From the NCBI GenBank assembly GCA_041396045.1, contig JAWKZI010000015.1, positions 4,990 to 68,989 on the forward strand: DNA of 64,000 nt. Direction: 5' to 3'. The notes beneath the pieces are model-generated. The model was given only the letters and a program-made list of their open reading frames with translations, was not told the origin of the DNA and did no database searches. A program made the translations under genes and the position numbers. The DNA is from SHZI01 sp041396045. GTDB lineage: Bacteria; Pseudomonadota; Gammaproteobacteria; Steroidobacterales; GCA-2729495. Below, piece after piece: positions 25,949 to 35,437 of this stretch. Numbering within the stretch: position 1 is the stretch's first letter; every line of letters begins with the position of its first letter.

Positions 25949-27323
25949 TCACATCGCCCTCGATCAGCAGGCGAAGTTCAATCGGTGGCGATCCCAGCGA
26001 CAGGCTGTCTCCGGGCTGCAGCATTGCCGTGCCATCAATACGATGGCCATTGAGTCGTGTGCCAAAACGACTATGGTCAAAGACAAACAACGCACCCTGC
26101 TCGAGGCGCAGCGTGCAATGCTGGCGCGACAGGCCGCGCACGGCCGGATCCAGGGCAATGCCAGACTCGTCCGGGCCCAGCGCCGAACCAATCCGGAAGG
26201 GCTGCGGCCCCAGGCGATAGAGTTGATGCCCCATCAACAGATGGGTAGGTACGCTGGCCGATGGCGCTGACAACTCATTGGGTGGCGTACTGAAGTCTGC
26301 TGGCCCATCGTCCCACGGCAGTTCCACAACGAGATGGCCCACGCCCGGGACAACCCCGGACCCGACCAGACCCTGAGCAGCGGCACCGGGCGGCAGTACG
26401 TGCACCACGGTGTCCGGCAGGCGTCGCAAGCCATCGATGATGCCCGGCACTTCGGCAAGGCGTGCGTGAACCTGCAACAGGTGTGGCCCCCGCTCGGCAA
26501 CCCGTAACCGTAGGCGTTGCAGCAGTGGTTCACAGGCGAGTGCCATCTGCGTGCGGAATTCCAGGGCCGACACTGTGGCGTCGAATGTGCCACCGGGCAT
26601 TTCCAGGGTGAGCGTCAGGTCGCCGTCGCGAGCCAGTCGCGAAAACCAGTCAGGCAACCGGTCATAAAGCGCCTGCTCGGCGTCCGGATTGTGCAATGGA
26701 TCAAAGCGACTGCAACTCACGAAACGGCGCGCCAGCAGTTCGGTGGCCAGACGCAACAACGGCTCTACCCAACGCCGGGTATTCCTCATGGGCGCCGAGT
26801 ACAGCTTGTCCGGCCTGACGAATATGCGACATCGTCACGCTGTGCAGTCCGGCTTCCAGGCATAGCAGTTCACGGGCGGGCTCCGGGTGCCGGCAGTTGG
26901 CGACGGCCGCTGCGGCTATACCCGTCACCGGGATATGCAGTTGACCCGCCAGCGTTCGTAGAGCCTCAACCTGAGCGCTGGTCCAGCGCGTCGGCACGGC
27001 AAACCAGACACCTTGGTGTTTTGCGCCGTATCGGGACCAGAGCCGGGCAAGCTGCGCCGAAACCAGTTCTGCGCTGCTGTGGCATGGCCGTACAAGCGGC
27101 GTGAGGCCATGCCGCTTGCCGGGGACCCCGGTGCAGACCCGAAGTCGCGCCAGTGCGTAAGGCTAGAGGTATGCGGGTCGCGTCGCACGATTGCGCTGGC
27201 ATCCGACCCAAACCGGGTGGTCACGCCGTCTACGGCGCTGTAGCCGGGTTCACTGTGCAGCAGCCCACTGCCATCGGCCACGGCAATCTGGGCGTCATTG
27301 AGATCAATGGCAAAGCCGGTCAT
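25938..27323 (-). CDS. Hsp70/actin-fold ATPase-like protein with C-terminal FHA domain, frameshifted
   Basis: The N-terminal half resembles an Hsp70/actin-fold protein: FAIDLNDAQIAVADG (phosphate-1-like), later FAVPTRWTSAQVEALRTLAGQLHIPVTGIAAAAVA (connect-like) and LCLEAGLHSVT. A long middle region follows. The C-terminus (about the last 95 residues) is an FHA domain with IGS, LSRQHC and LNGHRI, which should bind phosphothreonine. Reading requires two frame corrections: one around 27105-27140, and one at 26768-26770 where a CCC run (GGG on the coding strand) seems one base short, joining EEYPALG to VEPLLRLATELL. Reconstructed length is about 460 residues. The Hsp70 call is by pattern and moderately sure; FHA is firm. 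Confidence 0.75.
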
Positions 27324-27368
27324 TGCGCTGCCATGTCGGGCCTGAGCCTTCGACGAACAGTCACGCCA

Positions 27369-28163
27369 CTAGTTCGCCTGCAGGTGGCGAATAAGCTGCT
27401 CGTCGAGATAGTCTTCGGTTTCAAAGGCCAGCCGCTCCTGCACCAGCTGCAACTGGTGCACCAGAAACATCAGGAGGATGCTGATCAGCAATGCAATCAG
27501 TGTGGAATTGAAGGCCACGCCAAGGCTCTCGGTGACGCCGCTGATATCGCCTGAGACTGCCTTGTTGGCAACGCCCAGCGCGTCGCCAATACCGCGGACT
27601 GTGCCGATAAACCCGATCGAGGGAATGGCCCAGAGGATGTAACGAATCATCGACAACTCTGCCTCCAGCCGCTCGGATTCGGACAGGATGACGGTCTGCG
27701 CTGCTGATGAGGCATCCTGCACGTTGCGGGTGGCCCCGAAGCGTTGCAATGCATGGAGCAGCGATCGGGGCAAAAGCAGGCCACGCTCCGCGTCCGGAAG
27801 GGTCTGCAATTGTCGGACATACTCGCGTGTATCGTCGGGCAGGACGCGCATCCCTTCGGCGATAGGCACCAGTTGCTGATTGAGTATCCGCCGCTCGCGA
27901 GCGAGGCGTCGTTTGTAGGCCATGATGGCCAGCGCCCAGAGACCTAGCACGAAGCAGGACTCCTGCTCCCAGTCCTTTACTACTACATACCACGATCGCT
28001 CAGTCGTGTAGTTGGGGTCCTGCTTGACCAGAATTCGCGTCTGCTCGATGTGCGCTCGTGCATTCGGCCAGATCACAGCGACATACACGGCATGCACAAC
28101 CAGCACCGCCAGCAGGAGCGAGAAGAGCTGGAAGATGAATTCGTTACTAAAGGTTTTCTGCAT
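27369..28163 (-). CDS. MotA/TolQ/ExbB-type proton-channel protein
   Basis: 264 residues with four likely membrane segments: near the N-terminus (FQLFSLLLAVLVVHAVYVAVIW), CFVLGLWALAIMAY, and the conserved C-terminal pair IPSIGFIGTVRGIGDALG and VAFNSTLIALLISILLMFLVHQLQ. The last pair is the signature of the MotA/TolQ/ExbB channel family, which forms a pentamer around two single-helix partners and converts ion flow into motion. There is a large cytoplasmic loop between helices 2 and 3. Start ATG 28163 is preferred to TTG 28178. The presumed partners are the vWA proteins two and three genes downstream, since no ExbD/TolR/MotB is present. Confidence 0.88.
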   Translation of the reverse strand: MQKTFSNEFIFQLFSLLLAVLVVHAVYVAVIWPNARAHIEQTRILVKQDPNYTTERSWYVVVKDWEQESCFVLGLWALAIMAYKRRLARERRILNQQLVPIAEGMRVLPDDTREYVRQLQTLPDAERGLLLPRSLLHALQRFGATRNVQDASSAAQTVILSESERLEAELSMIRYILWAIPSIGFIGTVRGIGDALGVANKAVSGDISGVTESLGVAFNSTLIALLISILLMFLVHQLQLVQERLAFETEDYLDEQLIRHLQAN

Positions 28164-28197
28164 GAGGCTCGCGTCCAATGAAAATCACGGAAGGCAG

Positions 28198-28530
28198 TCA
28201 GATGTCCGAAGGCAGGGCAATGGCGACGTCGGCCCGCAACGGCTCCACGGGCAGTTCACGATCGGGATCGGCCCGCTCGCCTAGTGCTGTTTCGGCCCGG
28301 CGAATCTGCTCCTCGACCGCGGCCTGATCCAGTTCAGGTGATTCAGCCTGCCCGGACTCCGGCTGATCAGACTCCGACTGATCAGGGGCCGGCTGGTCAG
28401 TATCAGTTGCCTGCGGCGCGATGCCGGGCGGGCCATCGCCCACCTGCGTGACTGCCCAGGCAGCACCAAGGCTCGCAACCAGCAGGATCACTGTTCGCCA
28501 GTAGGTCGTTATGCGTCTGTATTCCGTCAT
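28198..28530 (-). CDS. Small single-pass membrane protein with acidic Ser/Gln/Glu-rich tail
   Basis: 110 residues. A short basic N-terminus is followed by one helix (TVILLVASLGAAWAVTQV) and an outside region rich in D, Q, S, E and P with imperfect short repeats (DQSESDQPESGQAES), then a helical stretch (VEEQIRRAETALGERAD). I recognise no family. Its start overlaps the stop of the PEGA/FGE gene (ATGA), so it is a coupled member of the envelope operon. It might act as a spacer or linker. Confidence 0.7.
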   Translation of the reverse strand: MTEYRRITTYWRTVILLVASLGAAWAVTQVGDGPPGIAPQATDTDQPAPDQSESDQPESGQAESPELDQAAVEEQIRRAETALGERADPDRELPVEPLRADVAIALPSDI

Positions 28531-30956
28531 TGCGGGTCCGCGTTGCGTGCCACCCGGAAGCCAACATCCAGGCGGCCGTCATCTCCAAAATCCCGGTACG
28601 CCAGCCGCAGTTCGCTGATGCCACCCTGGCGCCAGCTTGAGCCACGGATGACATGATACTGCCCCTCCACCGGCCCGGTCGGATCTACCGCCTCTGAAGT
28701 ACCGTTCGTGCTGATGCTGTAGTGGTCATAGACCCACTCCGCCGCGTTGCCACCCAGGTCGTAAAGACCGAGTGGACCGGGTGCGAAACTGCCGACCGGC
28801 GCTGTCACCGGGAAACCATCGTCGTAACCCGGTACCAGGGCACTGACGAAGCCCTTGGCGGACTGGTCGGCGAAATTGCCAGCACCTGGCGGCGGTGGAT
28901 AGCTATCGCCCCAGGGATATTTGCGAGCGCCACCACCACCGTTGTAGCGGGCCGCCCAGACCCACTCTGCTTCCGTTGGCAGCCGGTAGCCCGTGGTCGC
29001 CGGTGATACCAGCACGTGTTTGCCTTTGGTAACAGCGTACGCCCGCGGCAGCTTCTCCTGGTCGCTTAACCAGTCGCAGAACGCTGCCGCATCTTCCCAG
29101 CTCACCATGACCACCGGATGATCGCCGGCCGCCAGCAATTGATATTTCTCTGCGCCTGACGTGTGCTGCGGCCGAAACTTCCGGAACTCGGTATTGGTGA
29201 CTTCTCGCACGCCCAGATAATACGGCCTGGTAATGCGCACCTTGTGCTCGATTTCGTTGGCCCGACGCCCCTGTTCGCGACGCGGGGCGCCCATCTCAAA
29301 CCGGCCGGGCTGAACAAGGCGCAACGCGATGCCCGACCTGGTGGTCAGTACGCGCGGTGTGGCAGCAATCACTGCCTGCGCCGGCGTCAGCAGCTTGACC
29401 TCTACCAGCCGTGGCAGGTCCGGATCCGGCGTGATCTCGGTCTTGTAGCTGGCAAAACCCGCTTTGCGTACTTCCAGTTTGTGCTGAACGGCAAGCAACG
29501 AAAGTTCGGTAGTGGCCGGACCCACTGAACGCCCATCAACGAACAATTCGGCATCCGGTGGATCACTGACAATCTTCACAGTCCCCAGGCGTGGCGTAAG
29601 CGCCAGCCGCACGGTAGCGCCCTTGTGTGCCTTGAGATCCACCTGAGCCTTCACCGGCTCATAGCCCGGCTTGGTAATCGCCAGTACCTGAACCTGTCCT
29701 GGCGGCAATTCGAGCTCCAGCGGCGTCTGGCCACGGTAACGACCACGAGCGGTGACGGCGGCACCGGCGGGATCGGTGATAACGCGAACCAGACCATCTG
29801 CTGGCGCCAGCGTAAGATCTGTCAGCGCCTGCGCTTCGTTGGCGGTGACGCTGATCTCCCGGCGCAAGGTCTTGAAGCCGTCCATCTCCAGGGTCAGGGT
29901 TCGGCTGCCTGGCATGAGTTCAACCGTCATCGGTGTAGTTCCCTGCCGCACACCGTCCGCAAAGATTTCCGCGCCAGCGGGCACACTGGACACCGTGATA
30001 TCGGCCCAGGCTGGAGTCAGATCTGCAAGCAATGACTGGGATGTGCCACCACCATCGATCGTTATGGTCTGTTCCCAGACCTGATAGCGCGCTGCCGATA
30101 CCGTGATGCGGTGTATGCCGGCGGGTACCTCCAGATCGGTGAGTGGTGTATCTCCTGCCACTTTGCCATCGACCTGTACCTGTGCGACAAGCCCGGGTCG
30201 GGTACTGACTTGCAGGCGCCCCGGCAACCGTTGCAGTTGCAACTGGATCTTCTGGTCCGCTTCGCCCGACACCTCCAGGTCCATCTGTGCCGGTGCGTAA
30301 CCATCGGCTGTGGCCGTCACCGTATAGCGTCCGGGTCGTAACAGATACCGGCCCCCCAGCTTGATGTCCGGTGCTCCGTCAATGGCAACTTGTGCCGACG
30401 CGGGTTCAGTAACCACAAGTACCGCGCTCGCCGTCAACAACCAGAAACCAACGCCGACAAGCAGCAGCAAGGGGCTGACAATCACGGCCAGTCGCCTGGA
30501 CCGCGAACCGGGATCGGACAACTGCCGTCTGCCACCAACGGGCACCGCCCGCGGAAGGCCTGGCGCTGGTGACGGTGCAACCGTTGGCTCCTCCGGTGGC
30601 AAAGTGTCGTAATCAACATCGCGAAAGTGCAGATGAAAGACCAGCACATCGCCACCGACTGCACACTTGATGCGGGCATGGTTGATGCTGATTTCATCGC
30701 CATCGGCAAGCCAGCGGGTGCCGACCAGCTTTTCGCCGTTTAGCTGTACTGCCGCGGCCTGGTTCACCAGCTGCACGAATGGCCGACCATCCAGCAAGCC
30801 GATCAGCGCCAGCCCGGCGTCCGACACGGGTCCCGGAATCCGCAATGCCGCCGATGGTCCGGTGCCAATCAGCAGCGGCAGATCACTCTCGGCAACCGTC
30901 CGATCGCCAGCCGCGTCGCGAATGGTAATTGCCGGAATCAGATTGCTTCCTCGCAA
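28527..30956 (-). CDS. FHA-like / PEGA-repeat / formylglycine-generating-enzyme-like membrane protein
   Basis: 809 residues. An FHA-like cytoplasmic domain (about 8-115; LLIGTG, VQLNGEKLV, LADGDEI) is followed by one membrane helix (about 155-176). Then come about five PEGA-type repeats (about 178-530; for example VSSVPAGAEIFADGVRQGTTP and IVSDPPDAELFVDGRS), and a C-terminal sulfatase-modifying-factor domain (about 545-805; GRFEMGA, TGYRLPTEAEWVWAA, YPWG, DLGGNAAEWVYD, VIRGSSW, FRVAR). The last fold includes formylglycine enzymes and non-catalytic binding versions. The start is uncertain: TTG 30956 lies inside the preceding gene, while GAGGAA at 30952-30947 would better serve CTG 30941 or ATT 30938. 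It overlaps the kinase-like gene by 19 bp. Confidence 0.9.
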   Translation of the reverse strand: MRGSNLIPAITIRDAAGDRTVAESDLPLLIGTGPSAALRIPGPVSDAGLALIGLLDGRPFVQLVNQAAAVQLNGEKLVGTRWLADGDEISINHARIKCAVGGDVLVFHLHFRDVDYDTLPPEEPTVAPSPAPGLPRAVPVGGRRQLSDPGSRSRRLAVIVSPLLLLVGVGFWLLTASAVLVVTEPASAQVAIDGAPDIKLGGRYLLRPGRYTVTATADGYAPAQMDLEVSGEADQKIQLQLQRLPGRLQVSTRPGLVAQVQVDGKVAGDTPLTDLEVPAGIHRITVSAARYQVWEQTITIDGGGTSQSLLADLTPAWADITVSSVPAGAEIFADGVRQGTTPMTVELMPGSRTLTLEMDGFKTLRREISVTANEAQALTDLTLAPADGLVRVITDPAGAAVTARGRYRGQTPLELELPPGQVQVLAITKPGYEPVKAQVDLKAHKGATVRLALTPRLGTVKIVSDPPDAELFVDGRSVGPATTELSLLAVQHKLEVRKAGFASYKTEITPDPDLPRLVEVKLLTPAQAVIAATPRVLTTRSGIALRLVQPGRFEMGAPRREQGRRANEIEHKVRITRPYYLGVREVTNTEFRKFRPQHTSGAEKYQLLAAGDHPVVMVSWEDAAAFCDWLSDQEKLPRAYAVTKGKHVLVSPATTGYRLPTEAEWVWAARYNGGGGARKYPWGDSYPPPPGAGNFADQSAKGFVSALVPGYDDGFPVTAPVGSFAPGPLGLYDLGGNAAEWVYDHYSISTNGTSEAVDPTGPVEGQYHVIRGSSWRQGGISELRLAYRDFGDDGRLDVGFRVARNADPQ

Positions 30957-33211
30957 CGCACGAAAATGGGTTCCTGCTTGCCGCCGGCTTTGATCAAGAC
31001 TTCAAGACGCACGTCGCGGTAGCCGTCCCGCCTGCCAACGATAACGTAGCGGCCCGGTCGCAACTCGACCGACCGGGAAGCAAAGGCGCCAAGCTTGCCC
31101 ACTTTGTAAATTTCCACGTTGGTCAGGCCGTCAGACGTCAGCTCCACCTTCACCGGCGTCGCCGCTTCGGCCAGCCGTTGCCGGAGTTCCGACAACTGTC
31201 CGCTGAGTCGGGAACCTGGCGAGTCTACCTGGTCTGCAACGCGCACCGTGGCGCTGGCGGCTGCCGCAACTTGCGGGTCATTGAATCGGTCGCTTTTGGT
31301 CAGCGCCGCCTCCAGCTCTTTATCCAGCATGGCACGCGTGTCGGCTATTTTCAGGCCGGACTGTGCAGCAGCAACCGAGGGATCAATCTTCAGCATCGCG
31401 CGGTACTCATCGGCAGCAGCCGACCATTGTTCACTGGCCGCCAGCTTTTCAGCATTTGCCTGCAGCACAGTGAGCCGACGATCGCGATCTTCTACGGCTA
31501 GCTGATCCAGGGCAGTTCTGGCGGCTGGATCTCCAGGCCGCAGCGCCAGCGCCCGGTTCAGGGATTGCCGCGCGACATTGGTCCGCCCGTCCGCCATCGC
31601 CGACAGCGCTGTGGCCATTGCCTGTTCGAACTCGGCGGTAGCGCGCACCGCATCAATATGCGCCACTGCCTCCCTGGCCGGCGTCCACTGCGCATCCAGT
31701 GCAAGTACCCGGGCGTAGCCCTTGCGTGCGGTTGTAAGGTCGCCGGCTGCTTCCTGCCCGGCCGCGTCCGCCATCATTCGCAGTACATCGTGGAGTTGCT
31801 GACTACGCTTGAGATTGGCTTGTGCCGCGGCATCGCCGGGCCTGATCAGCAGGGCACGTTCGAAGGCTGACACCGCGGCTGGCTGGTCGGCATCCCGTAG
31901 CGCGTCCTCACCGGACTTCATGGCAGCCGCATAGGCTGCTGGCGCACCGCTCGCCAAGGCATTGAACCGTTCGCTGGCTTCCTTGAAACTGGCAACAGCA
32001 CCATCGAAGTTTTCTGCGCGATAGCGGGCATCCCCCTGCTCCGCTACGCGCTGTGCTTCCAGCCAGTCAGCGCCACCCCAGCGGTCGGCTGCGGCAGCCT
32101 TCGCTGCATCCTCTGCCTTCAGGCGATCAGCGAGTGCGGCGTCGGCCTGTGAGCGGCTCGCTACAGATGGTGGTGGTGTCTGGTCCACAGGCGGCTGCAC
32201 AACCTCCGCCGTCGTAGCTGGCGATGCCGGTATGGTCGCGGCGATCAGCGGACCGCGCTCTGCCACAAATCGCGGCAACCAGAACACGACCGCCAGGACA
32301 GCAACTACCAGCACCAGCAGACCGCCGATCACGCCAATCGGCAGTCCCTGCTTTTCAGCTTTGGCGCGTACCGGCGGCAACACGGCAGATTCCCGAGTTG
32401 TAGCAACCGTTGGTGCGACGCGGTGAATTTCGGCCAGTAGCGCCCGAACGGCGCCCATACTGGCCGGACGTCGTTCCGGCTCTTTTTGCAGCAGTGCGGC
32501 CACAAGCTGTGCCAGCGCTACCGGGATTATTTGCCCCTGACCGTCGACGCGCGGCAGGACCGGCACTTCAGTGCGGATACGCTCCGGCGTGATGCCCGGA
32601 TGCAGCGGTGGGTGGCCAGCCAGCAGATCAAAGGTCAGGGCGCCCAGGCTGTAGAGGTCATCAGCGGCCGCAGGCGTCGCGCCGTCCAGTTGCGCAGGAC
32701 TAACCGTAGACAAGGAGACGGCACGACTTGCGGCTAGCGCGCCGATACTGCGGAAGTCAGTCAGTCGCCAGCGCCCGGTCGAATCGCGCAATACATTGGC
32801 AGTCTTCAGGTCGCCATGCACAAGGCCCTGCGCATGAACGTAATGGAGAATATCCACAATCTCGCTGATGGCGGTGAGCACAACCTGGTGGCTGGCTCCG
32901 CGAAGCTGGCCAAGATCACCACTGTCGGCACATTCGAAAGCGACCGCACAATGCAACCCGTCACGAACAACTGCCAGCGGTCTCAGTATTCCGGGATGAA
33001 CCAGACCACGAAGACGGTCAGTTTCTGCCTGCAACTGCGCCAGCAATTCAACCGCGGCGTGCTCATTCGCCGTGGCAAGTACCCGCAACGCCACCTCGGT
33101 CCTTGTCGCGCCATCTGTGGCTGCCCAGACTTCCGCGCTGCCACCACGGCCCAGTTGCCGAAGGAGATGGTAACGTCCGCCAAATTCAACGCCGGCGGCA
33201 AGTGCTGCCAT
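30938..33211 (-). CDS. Membrane Ser/Thr kinase-like protein with degenerate active site, coiled/TPR-like and PEGA-like periplasmic part
   Basis: 757 residues from ATG 33211. The N-terminal Hanks-type kinase fold (about 13-270) has a glycine loop LGRGGSAEVW, but the VAIK lysine is Arg43 (VALR), HRD is HGD (132-134), and DFG is DFR (152-154). Asp134 and Asn139 remain. Loss of the ATP-anchoring lysine suggests a pseudokinase or very weak kinase. One helix (about 285-310; IGVIGGLLVLVVAVLAVVFW) leads to a long helical, TPR-like outside region (about 370-660; repeated ALxxxPGDxAAxxxLxxL patterns) and a final PEGA-like domain (VELRPGRYVIVGRRDGYRDV). It sits 21 bp after the second lipoprotein gene. 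Confidence 0.88.
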   Translation of the reverse strand: MAALAAGVEFGGRYHLLRQLGRGGSAEVWAATDGATRTEVALRVLATANEHAAVELLAQLQAETDRLRGLVHPGILRPLAVVRDGLHCAVAFECADSGDLGQLRGASHQVVLTAISEIVDILHYVHAQGLVHGDLKTANVLRDSTGRWRLTDFRSIGALAASRAVSLSTVSPAQLDGATPAAADDLYSLGALTFDLLAGHPPLHPGITPERIRTEVPVLPRVDGQGQIIPVALAQLVAALLQKEPERRPASMGAVRALLAEIHRVAPTVATTRESAVLPPVRAKAEKQGLPIGVIGGLLVLVVAVLAVVFWLPRFVAERGPLIAATIPASPATTAEVVQPPVDQTPPPSVASRSQADAALADRLKAEDAAKAAAADRWGGADWLEAQRVAEQGDARYRAENFDGAVASFKEASERFNALASGAPAAYAAAMKSGEDALRDADQPAAVSAFERALLIRPGDAAAQANLKRSQQLHDVLRMMADAAGQEAAGDLTTARKGYARVLALDAQWTPAREAVAHIDAVRATAEFEQAMATALSAMADGRTNVARQSLNRALALRPGDPAARTALDQLAVEDRDRRLTVLQANAEKLAASEQWSAAADEYRAMLKIDPSVAAAQSGLKIADTRAMLDKELEAALTKSDRFNDPQVAAAASATVRVADQVDSPGSRLSGQLSELRQRLAEAATPVKVELTSDGLTNVEIYKVGKLGAFASRSVELRPGRYVIVGRRDGYRDVRLEVLIKAGGKQEPIFVRCEEAI

Positions 33212-33232
33212 GGGCTCAGGCAAACCGTGCGA

Positions 33233-34526
33233 TCAGTTGACGGGCGCTGTGGCCGGAACTGACTGTGTGGTGACGGCCGGTGCGGCTGGTTCTGCGCTGC
33301 CGGCAGTCCCACCGGCAGAATCTGCTGGTGGGAGACCGGTTTCTGCCGCATAAATTTCGTGCAGCAACCGGCGCCACTCCTGGTAGCGGGCTTCAGCAGT
33401 GCCGGTGAGGCGCCTCGTCTGGCCTTCAACTTCGACCACCAGGGGTTCGGCGTCAGCGCTAAAGCCGGCACCCGCTTCCTTCAGCGAGTCACGACTCACA
33501 TTTGCCTCACCACGCTTTTCGAGCGCGCTGCGAATTCCCTCGAAACCGCCATAGACCCCCGCCATGGTGATCGCTCCATTGTCGCCACCATGACCCTCGT
33601 AGAGTATTGCTCCGAGCAGTGACAATGCCCCGGCAGCGCCGCGAATAAACGCCGATCGACGTAAATCCTGATACCGGATCATTCCTTCACGGGACATCTT
33701 GCGCCAGTCTTCGTAGGGCGTGGAAATCTCATAGTAGAGATTGGCGTAATACTCGTTCAACGCATCCAGCAGGGTGTACTCCCGCTCGCGCACGGCAAGC
33801 ATGCGGGCCACCATTTGACGACTTTCTGCCGGCAGTCGCCGCAATTCGTAGTGTTCCGAATCGTCGTGTTCCAGCAAATCCGCGAAGGCAGCCGGCAACG
33901 TCGGCGCCGTACCGCAGCTCCGCCACATTGTGCACGGTGGCCAGCTCCTTGGCGGACAACTCTGGCGTACCGCAGCAAATCATTCGCAATATCGTTGTAC
34001 AGGCTCTGGTAGATCCGGTTAGCTTCCCCGATACCGGGAGTAAGCCTTTCCGGATCACTGGTGGTGCTGTACTTCTCCGGCTGAGCCACTCCCGTCCGTC
34101 GCATCCCAGGCGCCCACTCGGAGCTCTACATCCAGACCATCAGACTTGTTGATGCGGGCCCAGACCGTGAGATCGACGGCATTGGATCGTTCCGGGCTCA
34201 CCCATGGTCAGATTCGCCAGACCGCTGGATTCGAGCGTCAACTTGAGCTGATAGGGCATGTATCGTGCTTCGGCCTGGCGCACCTCGCTGAAGATCAGCG
34301 TTTCTTCATTTTCCTCGCGGGTGCTGTCCGGCGGAATACCTGAATCAAACAGCATGATGCCGACATCAAGCCGTACGTCGTCGGCAACCTGGCGGCGGCA
34401 CGCTTTGAGGCTGGTTTGCTCGTAATCAATGGTGCGGACTACCGAGCAGCCGCCTAGCGCGAGCAACATGGCGCCCATCAACGGCAGCATCAACCAGGCC
34501 GGCAGTGCATTCCGAAGACCGCTCAT
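33233..34526 (-). CDS. Lipoprotein of the envelope operon, broken by several frameshifts
   Basis: It starts ATG 34526 with a lipoprotein signal (LMGAMLLALGGCSVV; Cys about 28). Recovered pieces in order: DYEQTSLKACRRQVADDVRLDVGIMLFD, ETLIFSEVRQAEARYMPYQLKLTLESSG, then in other frames NAVDLTVWARINKSDGLDVELRVGAWDAT, EWLSR, KYSTTSDPERLTPGIGEANRIYQSLYNDIANDLLRY, PELSAKELATVHNVAELRYGADV, and finally one long frame AFADLLEHDDSEHYELRRLPAES to the end at 33233. At least five frame changes fall between about 33890 and 34220. The full protein is about 430 residues: lipid-anchored, with a hydrophobic segment (FIRGAAGALSLLGAILY) near residue 330. I know no function. It overlaps the preceding lipoprotein stop (ATGA). 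Confidence 0.7.
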
Positions 34527-35437
34527 GGCCTTTTCATTCCCATGACCTTGCGATACTCGTTCCACAAGGCGTCGCGGATGGCAGGATCCTTTTCCGCCAT
34601 GGCCGCCTCACGTAGCTGGCGGCCACCTGATCTTCGCCAGCACCGTCCCGCGGAATGTCAGCCGGCAGTTCAGCAGCGTGCCCGCACCGGGCGAAACTGG
34701 AGGACCGGTCCACCGCCTGCCTTGCCGCCATTGGCCGCCTCGGCCGATGCACCACCGGAACCATCGGCGGGTTCCCCGGCGGCGTCATCCGGCCCCAGGC
34801 CACCGTCGGCGTCGGCGGCGGCGCCCCCGGAACCTTCCTGATCCGCCGGGCCGCCTGCCGTTGGGAACTTCGGTCCACCGATACCGCTGGCTGCGCCGGA
34901 TCCCGCCGACACCAGCATCCGATGTTCACCGCTGGTACGGGATTTCGACGTGTTCCCGCTGGAAGCAGCGCCACCGCCTCGACTGGCGGTTCGCACCGCA
35001 ATCGGAATCTGCCGACTCCCGACTCGGCGGCGCGACTGGAACTCCTTGCTGACTTGGCCATGGCGGCCTGCTCCTGGCCGATCTCACTGTCGAAGTCACC
35101 CAGCGACGATCGAACACCGCTTCGGGTCGTCTCCGCCGACGCGCCCCCCGGATGATCCTGTGTTGCTCGTATTGCCCGGCTTGCCTGTCTGGCTGCTGGC
35201 GGCTTGAGCTCCAGCCGTTCGGTCTTGCTGCTATTGGGTTGCCTTGCCAGTCTGGCCGGGCTGGCTCTTGTGGGCTGGGACCTGTCGCGCCCGGACTTTC
35301 GGCGCGCCGGGTGCTGCTCCAGGCTGGCTGGGCTTCGACGAAGAAGCACTGCGCGAACTGGCTGGCGTTGCACGGGCACTGGCGCAGGCTGTCATGGCCA
35401 GGGCGCTCGCCAGGAGCACGGCGGGCTTTATCACCAC
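34523..35437 (-). CDS. First gene of the envelope operon: Gly/Ala/Ser-rich lipoprotein, frameshifted
   Basis: GTG 35437 with a GGAAGGGA site upstream starts a lipoprotein signal (KPAVLLASALAMTACASA). The mature part is low-complexity (Ser, Gln, Gly, Ala, Asp), with recovered pieces FDSEIGQEQAAMAKSAR, a glycine/aspartate-rich block (about 34670-34930), ELPADIPRDGAGEDQVA and the C-terminal LREAAMAEKDPAIRDALWNEYRKVMG. These lie in different frames, so four or more small indels are needed; one is a CCC run read as CC near 34617-34622. Base composition is very GC-rich. Gene reality rests on the signal, the C-terminal helix and the ATGA overlap with the next gene. Confidence 0.6.

Noticed and set aside
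23823..35437. Type VI secretion or Zorya-type defence identity for the FHA/kinase/MotA-like operon
   Set aside because: No Tss sheath, baseplate or tube gene and no ZorC/ZorD helicase or nuclease is present; the stator partner is a vWA protein, not an OmpA/MotB type.
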